64,000 nucleotides of DNA from assembly GCA_029532625.1 (NCBI GenBank), contig JARFXM010000006.1:2914001-2978000 (forward strand), given 5' to 3'. Within the stretch, counting starts at the first letter, position 1. The number at the start of each line of letters is the position of its first letter. Shown here piece by piece: positions 11,542 through 22,216 of this stretch. Under the pieces are notes generated by a model. That model did not search any database, was not told where the DNA came from, and saw only the letters and a program-made list of their open reading frames with translations. The stretch is from Lomentospora prolificans (lineage: Eukaryota > Ascomycota > Sordariomycetes > Microascales > Microascaceae). A program made the position numbers and the translations under genes.

Positions 11542-13884
11542 CAAGATATTTATTTTCTATCCTTCTTTTTTTTACATGACGGAAGAATACCCCTTGTACT
11601 TGCCTTTCCTGTTTATACTTGTCGTTTTTACGGTCGAAAACACTTTTCTCATTTGTTACACGGCACGCAACTCGACGAATTCGAATACCTTCCTTCTCCT
11701 TAACGTCATTTTCCTTATGCCTCCTTCGCTCATTAATTCGGCAGTATCTGCATACCACCACCGGTGCTCAACCAGCCCAAGTGGGGAATGCTCTCATACA
11801 CATTCCTTACCATTCCCTTCTGTGTCGGTCTCGTTTCTTTGTCTCCCCATTGATTCCCTCTGGTTTATCCCTGCGAATTACGGAATGTTGCTATATATTT
11901 TTATCGTCTGACATGGCGCATCGGAGTTTGGAAGCGCTCGCACTCAAAGCAGAGATTCGGAGCATCTGGCGTACCAGGCGGGTCGGCGTTGACAGGCGCA
12001 GATTATCGGAAAGATAACTGAAGTTGGTTCATCCTCGTTTTATTTCTTCCTCGGCCGTGCTGCTTTTCTGTTTAATGGATCCAAGTTAGAAGGTATATGG
12101 TCTCGTCGTTAGTCGTTTGTGTGTTGTTTTCTCTACAGGTTTTGGGAAACGCTGGCCCAGCCGCATCGGAAAAAAACTGGATAGCAATGCCTCGTGGTTG
12201 ATGACGGAACAGACAGCTGAAGATGATATAGTTATAATTGTCGTATTGATCAGCTTTTTACCTTGAATTTTAATGATTCCATGATTATTTTAGCTCGTCT
12301 TCCAACATATTTCCTTCGTTGCCAGGCATGAGGGGAGAGACTTTTGCAAAGAGGGCAAGAGACAGCCTTAAACGAGTGCACGCAACGCAAAGCTTCAGCA
12401 TTGTGGATGTCGAGAGGATAGTAAAACAGGGGAGGTTGAAGATAATCGCCTGCTTTGCTTCTCCCCAAGCGTCAAAAATATTGATCTGTACGCGGTGCTT
12501 GCGCGTTGACTGTACTAAGAGACGGCTCTCTCTCTTCAGTTTTCCCTATCAGCCATTTCACCTTGATTTTAGCTGACAGCCATGCCAACTCAATTTTTCC
12601 TAGATCCTTGCGATAGATGATGGTGTAAAGAGGGCTGATGCGAAAGGAAGCAGTAGCCATCGAGCAGTTGCAACATTCGATAAGGCTCCGACAAGGGCTC
12701 TTCTAGGTGCGGAAACTGGGCGACTTGGCCTCGGTACATTTTTTACTCAGTCGCCGCGAGCCTTAGGGCACGTATACAGGGATTGAAGCCTCCAGACTTG
12801 GATAAGGCCGGCTGCTTCCATTCATGGCTTGCTGTAAACCAAGCCCCAAGAACGGTATCGCTAGCAACGATAGAATGCCCGGGCTCACAAATCTCCAATG
12901 ACGCGGCCCTAGGCTCCTCCTGTTCTAGAGAATTCCCTAGTGACGTGAAGGATCTTGCTAAACTTCTTTATGTGGTAATCGCTAAAGATTTGACTTCACC
13001 TTCCGACGTCCTTTCTTTTTCATCACGAGAGTATGCGAGCAGAGAATGGCATATAAGCGACACGCTTTCCCGGGAAAATGAGGATGCAGTTTACGAATGG
13101 TTGGTTCTCCGCGGTCCTCCTCTATCAAGCTTCACCTTCTCCCTTTTTACCCCTCCCTTATCCGTGGATGGATGGCTGAGATTGGCTCTGGTTAGCTGGG
13201 GCTCCTCCTGTTCATGGGATGCTGTTGAGTCGACTCTTTTAGTAAAAAAATATACTGCTGTTTAAGCTTGCCGGCGCGACGCTGATAGATGGTGGTTCAA
13301 GATTTGGAGATCGTCGTCCTTGGGTACAGGCCGCTTCTCACCCGCATCAGATATCTGGGATAGCGTAATCTTCCCTGCTCTAGTGTCGTTATTGACGTTC
13401 GTGAGAATTGCGCGGTTCCGGTTTGAACTTGTTAGGCAGCCAAAGCGGCGGGGTTCCTTATCTTTGCAGAAGCGCTCCCATATTCACCATATCCTGAAAG
13501 CAGGCGAGAGGGCTGCCCCTCAGCTAAAGTCATCTAACTTGGCTCGCTACGGCCTTTTCTCTCTGCCTACAAGGCAATGGCTCGGTCTTACCTGTGGTCT
13601 CTAAGTGGAATTGGAAATCAACTTCGCTTCTAGCAATATGAAACATGCGGTAATGTGAATTATACACACAATCTCCCAAGAACACCAGCCCTCCACGTCC
13701 CTAATCTATGGCTCGTATGGTTGGTCCAAACAGAAAAAATAGACGAATGAGATGTCTGTTGTACATGGTCTCCTCTTTCGCTACAATGTCAAACACTCTC
13801 TATCTCAGCACAGGGGGAGATTTGGTTTAAAATAGAAACAAAGAAAAGGAAACAATGCAAAAGTAAGAAAGCGACAGGGCAAGA
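11542..13884. other. Intergenic, no gene recognised
   Basis: A 2.3 kb spacer containing the 3' flank of the Myb-type gene (plus) and of COX10 (minus). Open frames at 12783-13265 and 13320-13604 have no in-frame ATG-led, domain-bearing sequence and no splice support. Nothing else was seen. Confidence 0.55.
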
Positions 13885-15444
13885 TCACGCCTTGCGGCTT
13901 TCTCTCACCGCGGCGGCGGCCTTTTCCTCCGCCGTGATCTCGACCACTTCATCATCCAAGTAAAACCCTTCCTCATCGAGCTCAGCCTCCCCACCCATGA
14001 CGCTCCTCCAGACCCTCATCCACATGCCCTTCTTCTGCATGAGAGCGAGGACTAGGATCGCAGGCAAGTGCCAGACGCTAGCCCAGAAAAGACCCCTCGC
14101 GGAGCCCTTGTGACCCTCGAAGCGCCAGAAGTGCACCGCCTGCCAGACGAGCCAGGCGTTCACGGGCAATGACGTGGCGGCAAAGGACCACTCGGTGACG
14201 CCGGCGGCGCAGAGGGCGAAGCAAATGGGGGCGAAAACGAGGGAGTAGCGGAGGGCGACGCGAGCGTTGCGCGCGGGGTTCGTCCAGGCGAGCATGCGGA
14301 GTCCGGCGGCGCGGTATTCTTCGCGGATGGGCCAGGAGAGGCCCATGAAGTGGGGGAACTGCCACGCGAAAAGGAGGGAGGCGAAGAGCCAGCCGCCGAT
14401 AGACGAGCCATCGGAGGCAAAGAGGAGCTCGCGCCAGGAGCCGTCTCCCGTGGCGGACTCGCCAGCAGCAGCGGCCCAGCCCATTAGGGGCGGGATGCCG
14501 CCTACGAGGGCACCGACCCAGGTGTTAATGGGGTGGAGGGCCTTTAGAGGGGTGTAGATGCCCGCATAGAGGACAATATTAGTGGCGCCTAGGAAGGAGA
14601 CAGTAGGGTTCACGCCAAAGTAGAGGGCTGCAGTGCCGGTGAGGGCCGTTATGACGGCGAAGAGAAACGCTCCTGGTTTGGAGACAAGGCGGCGCACAAG
14701 AGGCCGGTTGCGAGTCCGCGACATGAGGGCGTCGGTGGCCGGCTCGTAGAGCATGTTGAGAGAGTTGGCCGCGGCGGAGCAGAGCGCCGTTCCGGTGGTG
14801 AGGAAGAGGAGGGTGAGGGGGCTTAGGGAGGGAGTCTCGGCCGCGAGGGTGGGGGAGAGGAAGGCAGGAACGGGATATAGAGCGTAAGGAACCATGGCAG
14901 TCAGGACCACCAGGACTGTGAGGCGCGGTTTGCTGAGGGAGAGGTAAGAGGAGAAGCTGCGGCGGAAGGAGTTGGCGGGTTGCTGGGCGGCATGGTGGGC
15001 TAACACCGCGGAGGCATCCGGCGGGTGGGATATGGAAGATTCGATCGCGGGGCCTGAGGTGCTTGCTGCTGCTGTCGCTGCCGCCGCCGCCGCCGCGCGT
15101 TTCGCGGCTTGGCGGCGCCTATGCGGAGGAAGCTCCTTCCCAGAATCCGAACTCGCTACAGAGTCGGATGGTACGGCATGTTGCGCGGAGCCGTGTTTCG
15201 CGCGGCTCGAACTTGGGGGACTCGAAAAGAAGAACTCTGGCGTGAGTCGAGCTGAGGCCGTCGGGGCAGTCCGTAAAGGGGTCGTCGAGACAAAGCGTAA
15301 CCGCCGAACAAAAGTAGTCGGCCCTCCCTTAGGTAAGGGGGAAAAGGCATGGAAGTTGTCGCATTGCGAGCGCGCAAGTGGTTGTAGGACGCGGCGAATA
15401 GGAATGGACCTTAAGCTAGGTGCTGCGGTTACCGGACGTAGCAT
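13885..15444 (-). CDS. COX10: COX10, protoheme IX farnesyltransferase (mitochondrial)
   Basis: Converts protoheme IX to heme O with farnesyl diphosphate, the first step of haem a synthesis for cytochrome c oxidase, in the mitochondrial inner membrane. A single exon of 519 residues. The chosen ATG at 15444 (context AAAATG) opens an Arg-rich presequence (MLRPVTAAPSLRSIPIRR) typical of mitochondrial import; the frame stays open for 41 more residues to 15567, but that part is unlike a transit peptide. An Ala-rich linker near residues 110-130 precedes the UbiA core. There I see SLSKPRLTVLVVLTAMV, the prenyl-diphosphate/Mg-binding motif NMLYEPATDALMSRT followed by RNRPL, and the second Asp-poor loop with WQFPHFMGLSW. 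Several hydrophobic segments follow, with an acidic/basic C-terminal tail. It is divergent from the transaldolase gene, with a 1.55 kb shared upstream region. Confidence 0.96.
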   Translation of the reverse strand: MLRPVTAAPSLRSIPIRRVLQPLARSQCDNFHAFSPLPKGGPTTFVRRLRFVSTTPLRTAPTASARLTPEFFFSSPPSSSRAKHGSAQHAVPSDSVASSDSGKELPPHRRRQAAKRAAAAAAATAAASTSGPAIESSISHPPDASAVLAHHAAQQPANSFRRSFSSYLSLSKPRLTVLVVLTAMVPYALYPVPAFLSPTLAAETPSLSPLTLLFLTTGTALCSAAANSLNMLYEPATDALMSRTRNRPLVRRLVSKPGAFLFAVITALTGTAALYFGVNPTVSFLGATNIVLYAGIYTPLKALHPINTWVGALVGGIPPLMGWAAAAGESATGDGSWRELLFASDGSSIGGWLFASLLFAWQFPHFMGLSWPIREEYRAAGLRMLAWTNPARNARVALRYSLVFAPICFALCAAGVTEWSFAATSLPVNAWLVWQAVHFWRFEGHKGSARGLFWASVWHLPAILVLALMQKKGMWMRVWRSVMGGEAELDEEGFYLDDEVVEITAEEKAAAAVRESRKA

Positions 15445-16997
15445 TTTGGCCAGCTCATGTCCGGGAAGCCCAAGTGGTGGAGGAAATTGGCCCTTTTTCG
15501 CTCTCTTCAGTTCATTGTGCGTCCCACGGAATTGAGAAGAAGGGGTCTCGAAAGGGGCGGGCTTCAATTGGAACAGACCTGGCCGAAGTGGTAGGTTGCC
15601 CGTGGGTATCTTTGGCGGATGGGAAGATGGGGTGATGATCTCGAATCACAAATTGGACGCCTTTGATTTGAGGCTGCGGTATGATTCGAAAAGAAAAAAT
15701 CTAGTTTCTTGTGGGGTTTATTTTGATATACAGCATAATGCGATCTTAGAGAAATAGTTTGCAATTAAACAGTGTTACCTAAGTAATGCGTTGCAGAGCG
15801 GGGTGAGAATGGACTCAGGAAAGTACAACCCGGAAAATAAAAAATAAATAATAAATAAATAAAAATAATAAATAAAATAAAATAGAAATTAAAAAAGTAG
15901 CTCTGGCAGGGGTCTCGTAACACTTTCCCCCGAAGCTGTCAAGAATGTCAAGAATACCGAGTTGGGACACCACCATGTCCTCTCTGCTCTAGGATGGAAG
16001 AGGAAATTTCGGCGGCGGGGGTTCGAGGTTGCTACTTCGAAAGATTTCCATAACGAGGAATTTTCGGCGCCCCTCGTCATGCCAAAGACCGGTTGGCCAG
16101 CTCCGTCCGGGCCATCCCCGCTAACAGATGGAGGTTGCTTCTGGCGTCGGTGTCGTGTGGCCCCATTTCCTCGCATGTCGAACTCGAGCTCGATAGACAC
16201 GAAAAGAGGGCACCCTCACGGGAACTGTACTGGCAGAGAACCGATGAGAGATTCCGCTCGCACCGACTGATTATTCCTGGGGGCCCCGCCACGTCAAACG
16301 AGCAGTAAAAGATTGCGTATTTGTAGATTAAAGATATCAGAAGCTCCGTGTTCCAATCAGAGGATTTGATCTCGCCTCTTGCAAGTTATGACGTTTGCTC
16401 CTCCTACAACAACGCTCCACCGTAGAAGAACGAAAAGCCAGCTACCTCGCCTCCCGGCAACTCGCCTGCTACACGTCCACGTATCCCCGTTTTTCCTTTT
16501 GTTCTCCACCTCTGCATGCACTGCACCCTCCACGTAAATCTATAGGTAATCCCGCTCGTCTCTACTCGCCCTCCCACGAATGCGACGGTGAAGGGGGCCG
16601 GGAAATTGAAGGGAGCCAATGGCGGTGCTTGCGCGGGGCCGTGGACTCGGGTGGGGGACCTTGCCCAAGGACGGCCCAACACGAAATAATTGCCATGTAC
16701 GGACAATGAGCTCGGCCTGACGTTTCGGGGGCACTACGAGATCGGCTGCGCGGGACTGCGGGGGTGGTGCGAGAAAGACCTAGCTTGGCCATCCCCACGA
16801 CGTAGCTGTTGGAGTATATCTACTATGATCCTCTCAGCCACTTTCGTGATTTTTCTCCCCACTCTACTCTCTTTGTCTCTCCAACCTAGCTCTAGCTCTG
16901 TAGAAGTGTGAACATCATATTCTTCTATCCTTATAATACCACAATTCAATTGATCTTTCCTTTTCGATAACTTTGTAACCCAAAAGACACGAGCTAA
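15445..16997. promoter_or_regulatory. Divergent upstream region of COX10 and transaldolase
   Basis: About 1.55 kb between two divergently transcribed genes, so it should hold both promoters. It includes an A+T low-complexity tract (15834-15898). The last 150 bases before the transaldolase ATG are T/C-rich, as is usual for fungal 5' leaders. No gene was recognised. Confidence 0.5.
15834..15898. repeat. AATA/AAATA low-complexity tract
   Basis: About 65 bases built almost only from A and T in AAATA/AATA steps, sharply unlike the roughly 50 percent GC flanks. It lies in the COX10-transaldolase divergent spacer and could act as a nucleosome-depleted element or simply be a microsatellite. Confidence 0.85.
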
Positions 16998-18298
16998 ATG
17001 GCGACGAGAAATGCTTCCGACCTCCTAGAGGAGCTGTGCCAGCGCACAAAGCTCGACTGCGACACGATGGATCTAGATTTTGTCAAGGAGTTCACTGCCA
17101 AGCGTGGTAAATTCGCCGACTGCACATCGAACCAGGTAAGCTATCTATCCTGGAGCTTCTACTCTTCCAACGCGCGCGCAAGACTAACCGGGGCTCTCTA
17201 GTCTATCGCATACGCCGAGGCGTCAAGGAAGGATTCCAGTGGAAACTATGTCCACGAGGACCTCATCAAGCAAGCTGCCAAATACGCCCAGGAGGTTATC
17301 GATGAGTCTGGATCCGCTGGACTTTCTAGGGAGACGCTGGCGGTCGAGTTCTTGGTACGATTGCCTTACTCCTTCAACTCGCCGGTAAGCAGCGTGGAGC
17401 TCTAACAAAGTTATAGATTGTCAAGCTATTACTCCGATTCATTCCTTACCTCGACGGCTATGTACTCCTACAAATAGACCCCAAGTCAGCCTATGACACT
17501 GACAAGATTGTCGCGACTGCGGAGCGTAAGCACGAGAGTCAATCGTACATCACCGGAACTTTCGCTGATAATTCCCATAGGAATCCTCGCTATGGTCAAA
17601 AAGTCCGATCCCGACTTTGATTCCAAACGCATCTGCTTCAAGATTGTGTCTACATACCCCGGCTTAGCCGCTGCCAAGATTCTCGAAGACAAGGGCATCG
17701 CTACCCTTGGCACTGCTCTGTTCTGCATGGAGCAGGCCTCTTTGGCCGGACATATGGGATGCACGTACATTTCCCCCTACTTTAACGAGCTCAAGGTGCA
17801 CTTTGACAAAAAGTGGGTTCTCCCTCTTCCCCCTCTCCAATTTGATATTAGAGCACGGCGCTAACACTATGTGGTATCAGCTTCCGCGACGAGAACAAGG
17901 CCACCGATCTCTGCCGTGACGCCACCGCATACTTCGAGGCGCACCACCAAAAGACCAAGGTCAAGGCCGCAAGCTTCGTCTCCGCAGAGGAGGTCATGAA
18001 CCACGCTGGCGTCGACTACATCACGGTGTTCCCGTCCATCATCAAGGAACTAGCCGAAAAGCCCATCCTCGACATGCAGCTCATGGATGTCGGCAAGTAC
18101 ATGCGGCCCCCCCCAATCTCCCCCGTCGGTATCTGGAAGGGCTACGAGGAGGCGGTAGAAGGCGGACAGCAGAAGTGGGAGGAGGTGTTTAACGCGAGCA
18201 AGAAGGGTGACAACGCGAGGAAGTTGACGGAGGCTATTCAGACCTTCTCTGGCGAGCAAGATAAGCTGGAAGATCTGATTAGAAAAGTTGCTGCTTAG
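16998..18298 (+). CDS. Transaldolase-family enzyme
   Basis: Probable cytosolic transaldolase (TAL/FSA aldolase superfamily) of the pentose phosphate pathway, moving a dihydroxyacetone unit through a Schiff base. Five exons, 16998-17135, 17202-17354, 17417-17525, 17581-17812 and 17881-18298, splice in phase to 349 residues. The N-terminal strand carries DCTSNQSIA, which aligns with the family's D-T-NPSL signature; the strand with the catalytic lysine reads RICFKIVSTYPGL, making Lys154 the Schiff-base candidate. GTALFCMEQA, the CTYISPYF segment and the late VDYITVFPSII strand complete the barrel. The spelling of the first signature departs from canonical TAL1, so this is a diverged fungal paralogue and its physiological substrate is uncertain. 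Confidence 0.88.
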
Positions 18299-18903
18299 AA
18301 TGAACGGGGACGGATCTGAGAAGGTAGGACAATCAGCTGATCTACGATGACGACTACCTGGAATGATTGAGGGGATCCGATGAAGTTAATAGACGTGATA
18401 ATAAAATAACGAAATATTGAAGGAATCAATGGTTTGCATATAAGCGCCGATGGTGATCTATATTGGGACTATAATGGGTCCGATGCACACCCAGATGCCA
18501 GCTAACTAGAACGAATCAGTTCAGAACCAGGATACTTGGCAACTTTGCCCGTAAGGAATGAGCTGTTTGACTTCTATTTCCGCCAAACTACGAGTGAAGC
18601 CACTGGGATAATGTTTAACTCCTTGAATATACGAGGAGGGAACAAGAGTTGCAACCAGAAGATTCTCAACGCCATCCTATGTTTATAGGGCGGCTATGAA
18701 ACTATCCATACGTCGAGACTCGGGAGATGCGGCAAGACATCTCGGGTATCAAAATCAGAACTACAGGCGAAGAAAGAGAAACAAAAAGATTACTCCGGGG
18801 CAATTTCGGTAATGTACCAAGGCGAAGAGGTACTTAAGGCGCCATTCTCCTAATTCATAAATCGTAAGGACGCTGCGCAACCTGCCCAGGGCAGAGACAA
18901 TTT
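18299..18903. other. Convergent 3' spacer
   Basis: 600 bases between the stop codons of the transaldolase (plus) and the minus-strand acidic protein. No gene or repeat seen; it probably holds the two 3' UTRs. Confidence 0.6.
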
Positions 18904-20406
18904 TCACTCTGCGGTATCGTAGCGGCCTATACTCCTCAAAGCATCATCGAAGTTCGAATGTTGGACCCAACGGCCATAGAATAGAATGTTTATCAGAGCG
19001 CTATAGAACGCGTGGATTTCCGTGTATCTATACGTCTGGTACCGCAGGATTGGCATCACACCATATAGAACCCGAGCCGGAGTCTCTCCGTTTCCTTCGG
19101 CGGAGCCGACACGTAACATGTAGCCCAGGTAAATCTCGGTGAATGTGGGTCGGACAGCGACCGCGAAGGCGTAAGCGGGTACGGGGCTTAAATTTCGGGT
19201 TGCCATAGCGTCGCAGAGGGGCCGCATGCCATTGAGCATGGCTGCCACGGCTCCAGCGGTTTCGTTTACGGTATAGGTGGAATCGTTAGGGCCTTCGTCA
19301 TCCCCGAAGAAGTCGATGGTCAGGAAGGGATAGTGAACGGAATTCCCAAACTCGGAGTCCGTATACTGGCCGGGTACGAGGCGACGTAGGACTGGCAGGT
19401 TGGCGTCGGAGAACGAGTGGGCTCGAAAACCAAAGCACATGCTGGTTCGGGCGCGACGGATAGCAGGACTCCCAGGAACGTGGGGGAGGAGGGGAAGAGG
19501 AAATTCGAATTTGCGTGCTCCGCTGAAGTAAGCCATGGCAAGGTCCGTAAAGGGGTGGTCCGTCGGGAAAGGTGTGAGGAACGGGTCGCTTATCGTACGA
19601 GGAAGGATGAAAGAAACGAACGCTATTTTGAGGAGAGAGCTCTTGATCTCACCTCTGTTGGTAGTGATAGAGAAAGTCCAAAGGGTAGCGGCTATGTCAG
19701 GAAGCATCACGCCAACAGGGGGCCGCCAGAACTTGCTTTCGAGAAACCCGGAAATGTTCCAGGGCATTGGGTTAGGGTTATTAACAGGTCCGGGACCGGA
19801 GTTCCGAATGAGTAGAACGTTGTTTGGAAGAAGGTGGTCGCGAGCATACGAGTCAAGCCGGGTGGGCTCAATGGCTTGAACCTCATCTGTTTGGTCCGGC
19901 CCAGCCATCTCGTCTCCCTCGTAGACCTCGCCTTCTCGAGGACTATCTTGCCCAACTTCCGGACTTCCTCCGAACTGGGCATTTATCTCCTCAAGCATTA
20001 CCTGGTACATCTCCTCGACGTATTCGACTTCGGCTTGGTCGATAAACTGGTCATTAATCCGAAATTCAGGCCCGAACACAGAGTCTCTAAACTCTTGATC
20101 CCTTTCCTCATGATACTCCTGGTTCTAGTCAGCCTAGCTTTCTTTCCTGGAATTAGGGAGACACACTGTAGTGCCGAATGGAGAATTGTCGATGTCACTA
20201 GATACAGCAGAAGGTATGGCATGCTCGGAGCGGATGTTTTCGAACAAGGCATTGTCGCTCAAATACTGTGAAGCGGTTGACGAGCAGCGTTCGCTGTGGT
20301 CAGACGCAACATGGGAGAAAATAGACGAGGGGGTAGAACGAAAATGGGAGAGGGTGAAACTTACATCGCCAGCTTCATCTGTAGGTGTGTTATTTCTAGA
20401 TTCCAT
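18904..20406 (-). CDS. Hypothetical acidic protein, possible degenerate PD-(D/E)XK-like fold
   Basis: Two exons, 20406-20167 and 20118-18904, joined in phase 0 over a 48-nt intron, give 484 residues. The ATG at 20406 sits in good context (GCCATGG). Residues 1-130 are Ser/Glu/Asp-rich and probably disordered. The remainder is globular, with hydrophobic strands and the stretch YPFLTIDFFGDDEG, a gap, then NETAGAVAAMLNGMRPL. That strand-gap-Ala-rich-helix layout recalls fungal PD-(D/E)XK-like proteins, whose core reads roughly YPFLTIEFK followed by an NQxxGxxAAxxN helix. Here the catalytic Lys position is Phe, so if related it is probably inactive. This likeness is from memory and weak. The gene is divergent from the large zinc-finger gene that starts at 22217, and both look lineage-specific. 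I do not recognise a function. Confidence 0.7.
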
Positions 20407-22216
20407 GGCTGCAGATAGAGTAGATGAGGCCGAGTGAGTTTCGAACGCTTCAATGAGGATGCGTATAGCGTTTGTGAGACAGTGATTGGCTCGAGAAAGC
20501 CAGGAAGGAAAAGTATATATAGTTACGAATAGGCCACCTGATGCTAAGAATAAAGATCCTGAGTCGAAGCCTGGTGATGCCTTTCATCTACTCTAGGGAG
20601 GTTTATAGTGTTGGTGGCGGGCGGCGGTTGGAGTGAATAGCAGTCCTATTGCGGGAAGAAAACAGAACGCGTAGAAGGAGTTCGTGACTGGAGGAAATAC
20701 TATGAAACCAAGATGCTTTTATTTTAATTATATAATAAGTGGCTATTACCTACCTACTTCTTCATTGTGAGAAGGTCAAGATGGTCTCTAGGGTGATCAG
20801 AGTCATACTTGCCGGAATCGTCGGTCGTCCCCAAGGAATATTAGAGGAGCCTAAGAGAATTAGAAGGCGCCTTCCTCAACAATATAGGGACCCTCAACAT
20901 GGAAAGAGCAAACATGAGAGAGATCAATGGATTTGATATTTACCAATAGATGGACTTATATCATTGACCTGTTATGGAACCTAGAGCTGGAAACAACAAC
21001 TATATCAGAATGTAGCCACATTGGATCACACAGCCTTATCCCACCCTTGTGTTACACGTGGTAGCTAATATCCAGGGTCCCTCATTTGAACCTGAATCTT
21101 TTAGAAAGCTATATGCTTAGGACTTTTAGCTGTCTCAGAGATAACAAACTAATCCTCGCTACGCTAGAGGCTGTGGCATACTCGATACCTCAATTAGCGA
21201 CTCAACCTCGATCAACAATCCTTAAAGGCAACAATTCTTGAAGCTTATCTGATGCGGCCTGAATCAAATATTAGACCTAAGAAGACTCTCTAAATATTCA
21301 GGTTTTCTTAAGGAAGTCGCACTTTAGAGCTTGGGGCGTTCTACGATGGGTCAGAACTGGAATGCGCCGCCCGCCGAAAGCGGTTCTCTGCTGGTGACAC
21401 ACATCCCTGGACTGAGCGAGTCGGTAGCTAAACCATCGACTAAGTCCGGAAAATCCCTGCCTTTTAAGGAATTTCTCATTCTGTTTTCGGCTTCTATTCC
21501 CTTACATTGCGACAGCCGCGGCAGGCCTTCCGCGCTCTCCCAGTATGGGACTTAATGGTCAAACAACATGCCGCTCAGTAATGCATAAACCTTGGACCAA
21601 CTTCTGTATCTTTATCCATTAATATACACCGGGACTACCTATAGCTGGCCTATTCTTAGGCAATTCTCTGCCTTTTTTCGTCAGTCGTTGGAGGAATCTC
21701 GAATACGCCCCCAGGGATTGGAATGTCGCCAAAGACCTCACCCGGCAGCCTTCAAGTACGGATCGAGAGAGTGCCAGAAACTTGGAATGACTCCAAGAAA
21801 GGAATATCACTGAAGCGGCATGATGGATGGAGGGGCATGAGGGATGCGATGTGCGGTATGAGGAAAGAATAACATATATCTTTATCCCTACCACCCATAC
21901 GCGCCGCCTTCAATTTGATTTTCTCTTATTCTCAAGGTCACTGGGTTCTTTGATCCCACTGGTATTGTACATCAGGACGTCCTGTTATCATAGTTATTGT
22001 TTTTTCACTACTAGGTTCTGAAGTCAAGGACTGGCCCTGGCGACAGTCAACAGTGCAGCACGAACCGCAGAATTCCCCTTCCTCGAGGCCCCCATTCCTT
22101 CATCTTTGAATATATTGTTATCTTCTCTGGACTTGCCCCTAATTGGGGGAGGACCCTCATTCTCGGCCCAATTCTCCTGCCCATTGCACGATTGATCGCG
22201 CCTCTTCGGCTTCATC
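20407..22216. promoter_or_regulatory. Divergent 1.8 kb upstream region of the accessory gene pair
   Basis: Lies between the starts of the acidic protein (minus) and the large multi-zinc-finger protein (plus). The stretch 20700-21330 is noticeably A+T-rich with many TA steps compared with the flanking genes, and no frame in it is credible. It could be a decayed mobile element or just promoter DNA. Confidence 0.45.

Noticed and set aside
12783..13604. Frames of 160 and 94 codons downstream of the Myb-type gene
   Set aside because: The longer one opens at a non-ATG codon, and neither shows conserved features or spliceable continuations.
15445..15567. 41-residue N-terminal extension of COX10
   Set aside because: The extension lacks transit-peptide character, while the ATG at 15444 opens an Arg-rich presequence in good context.
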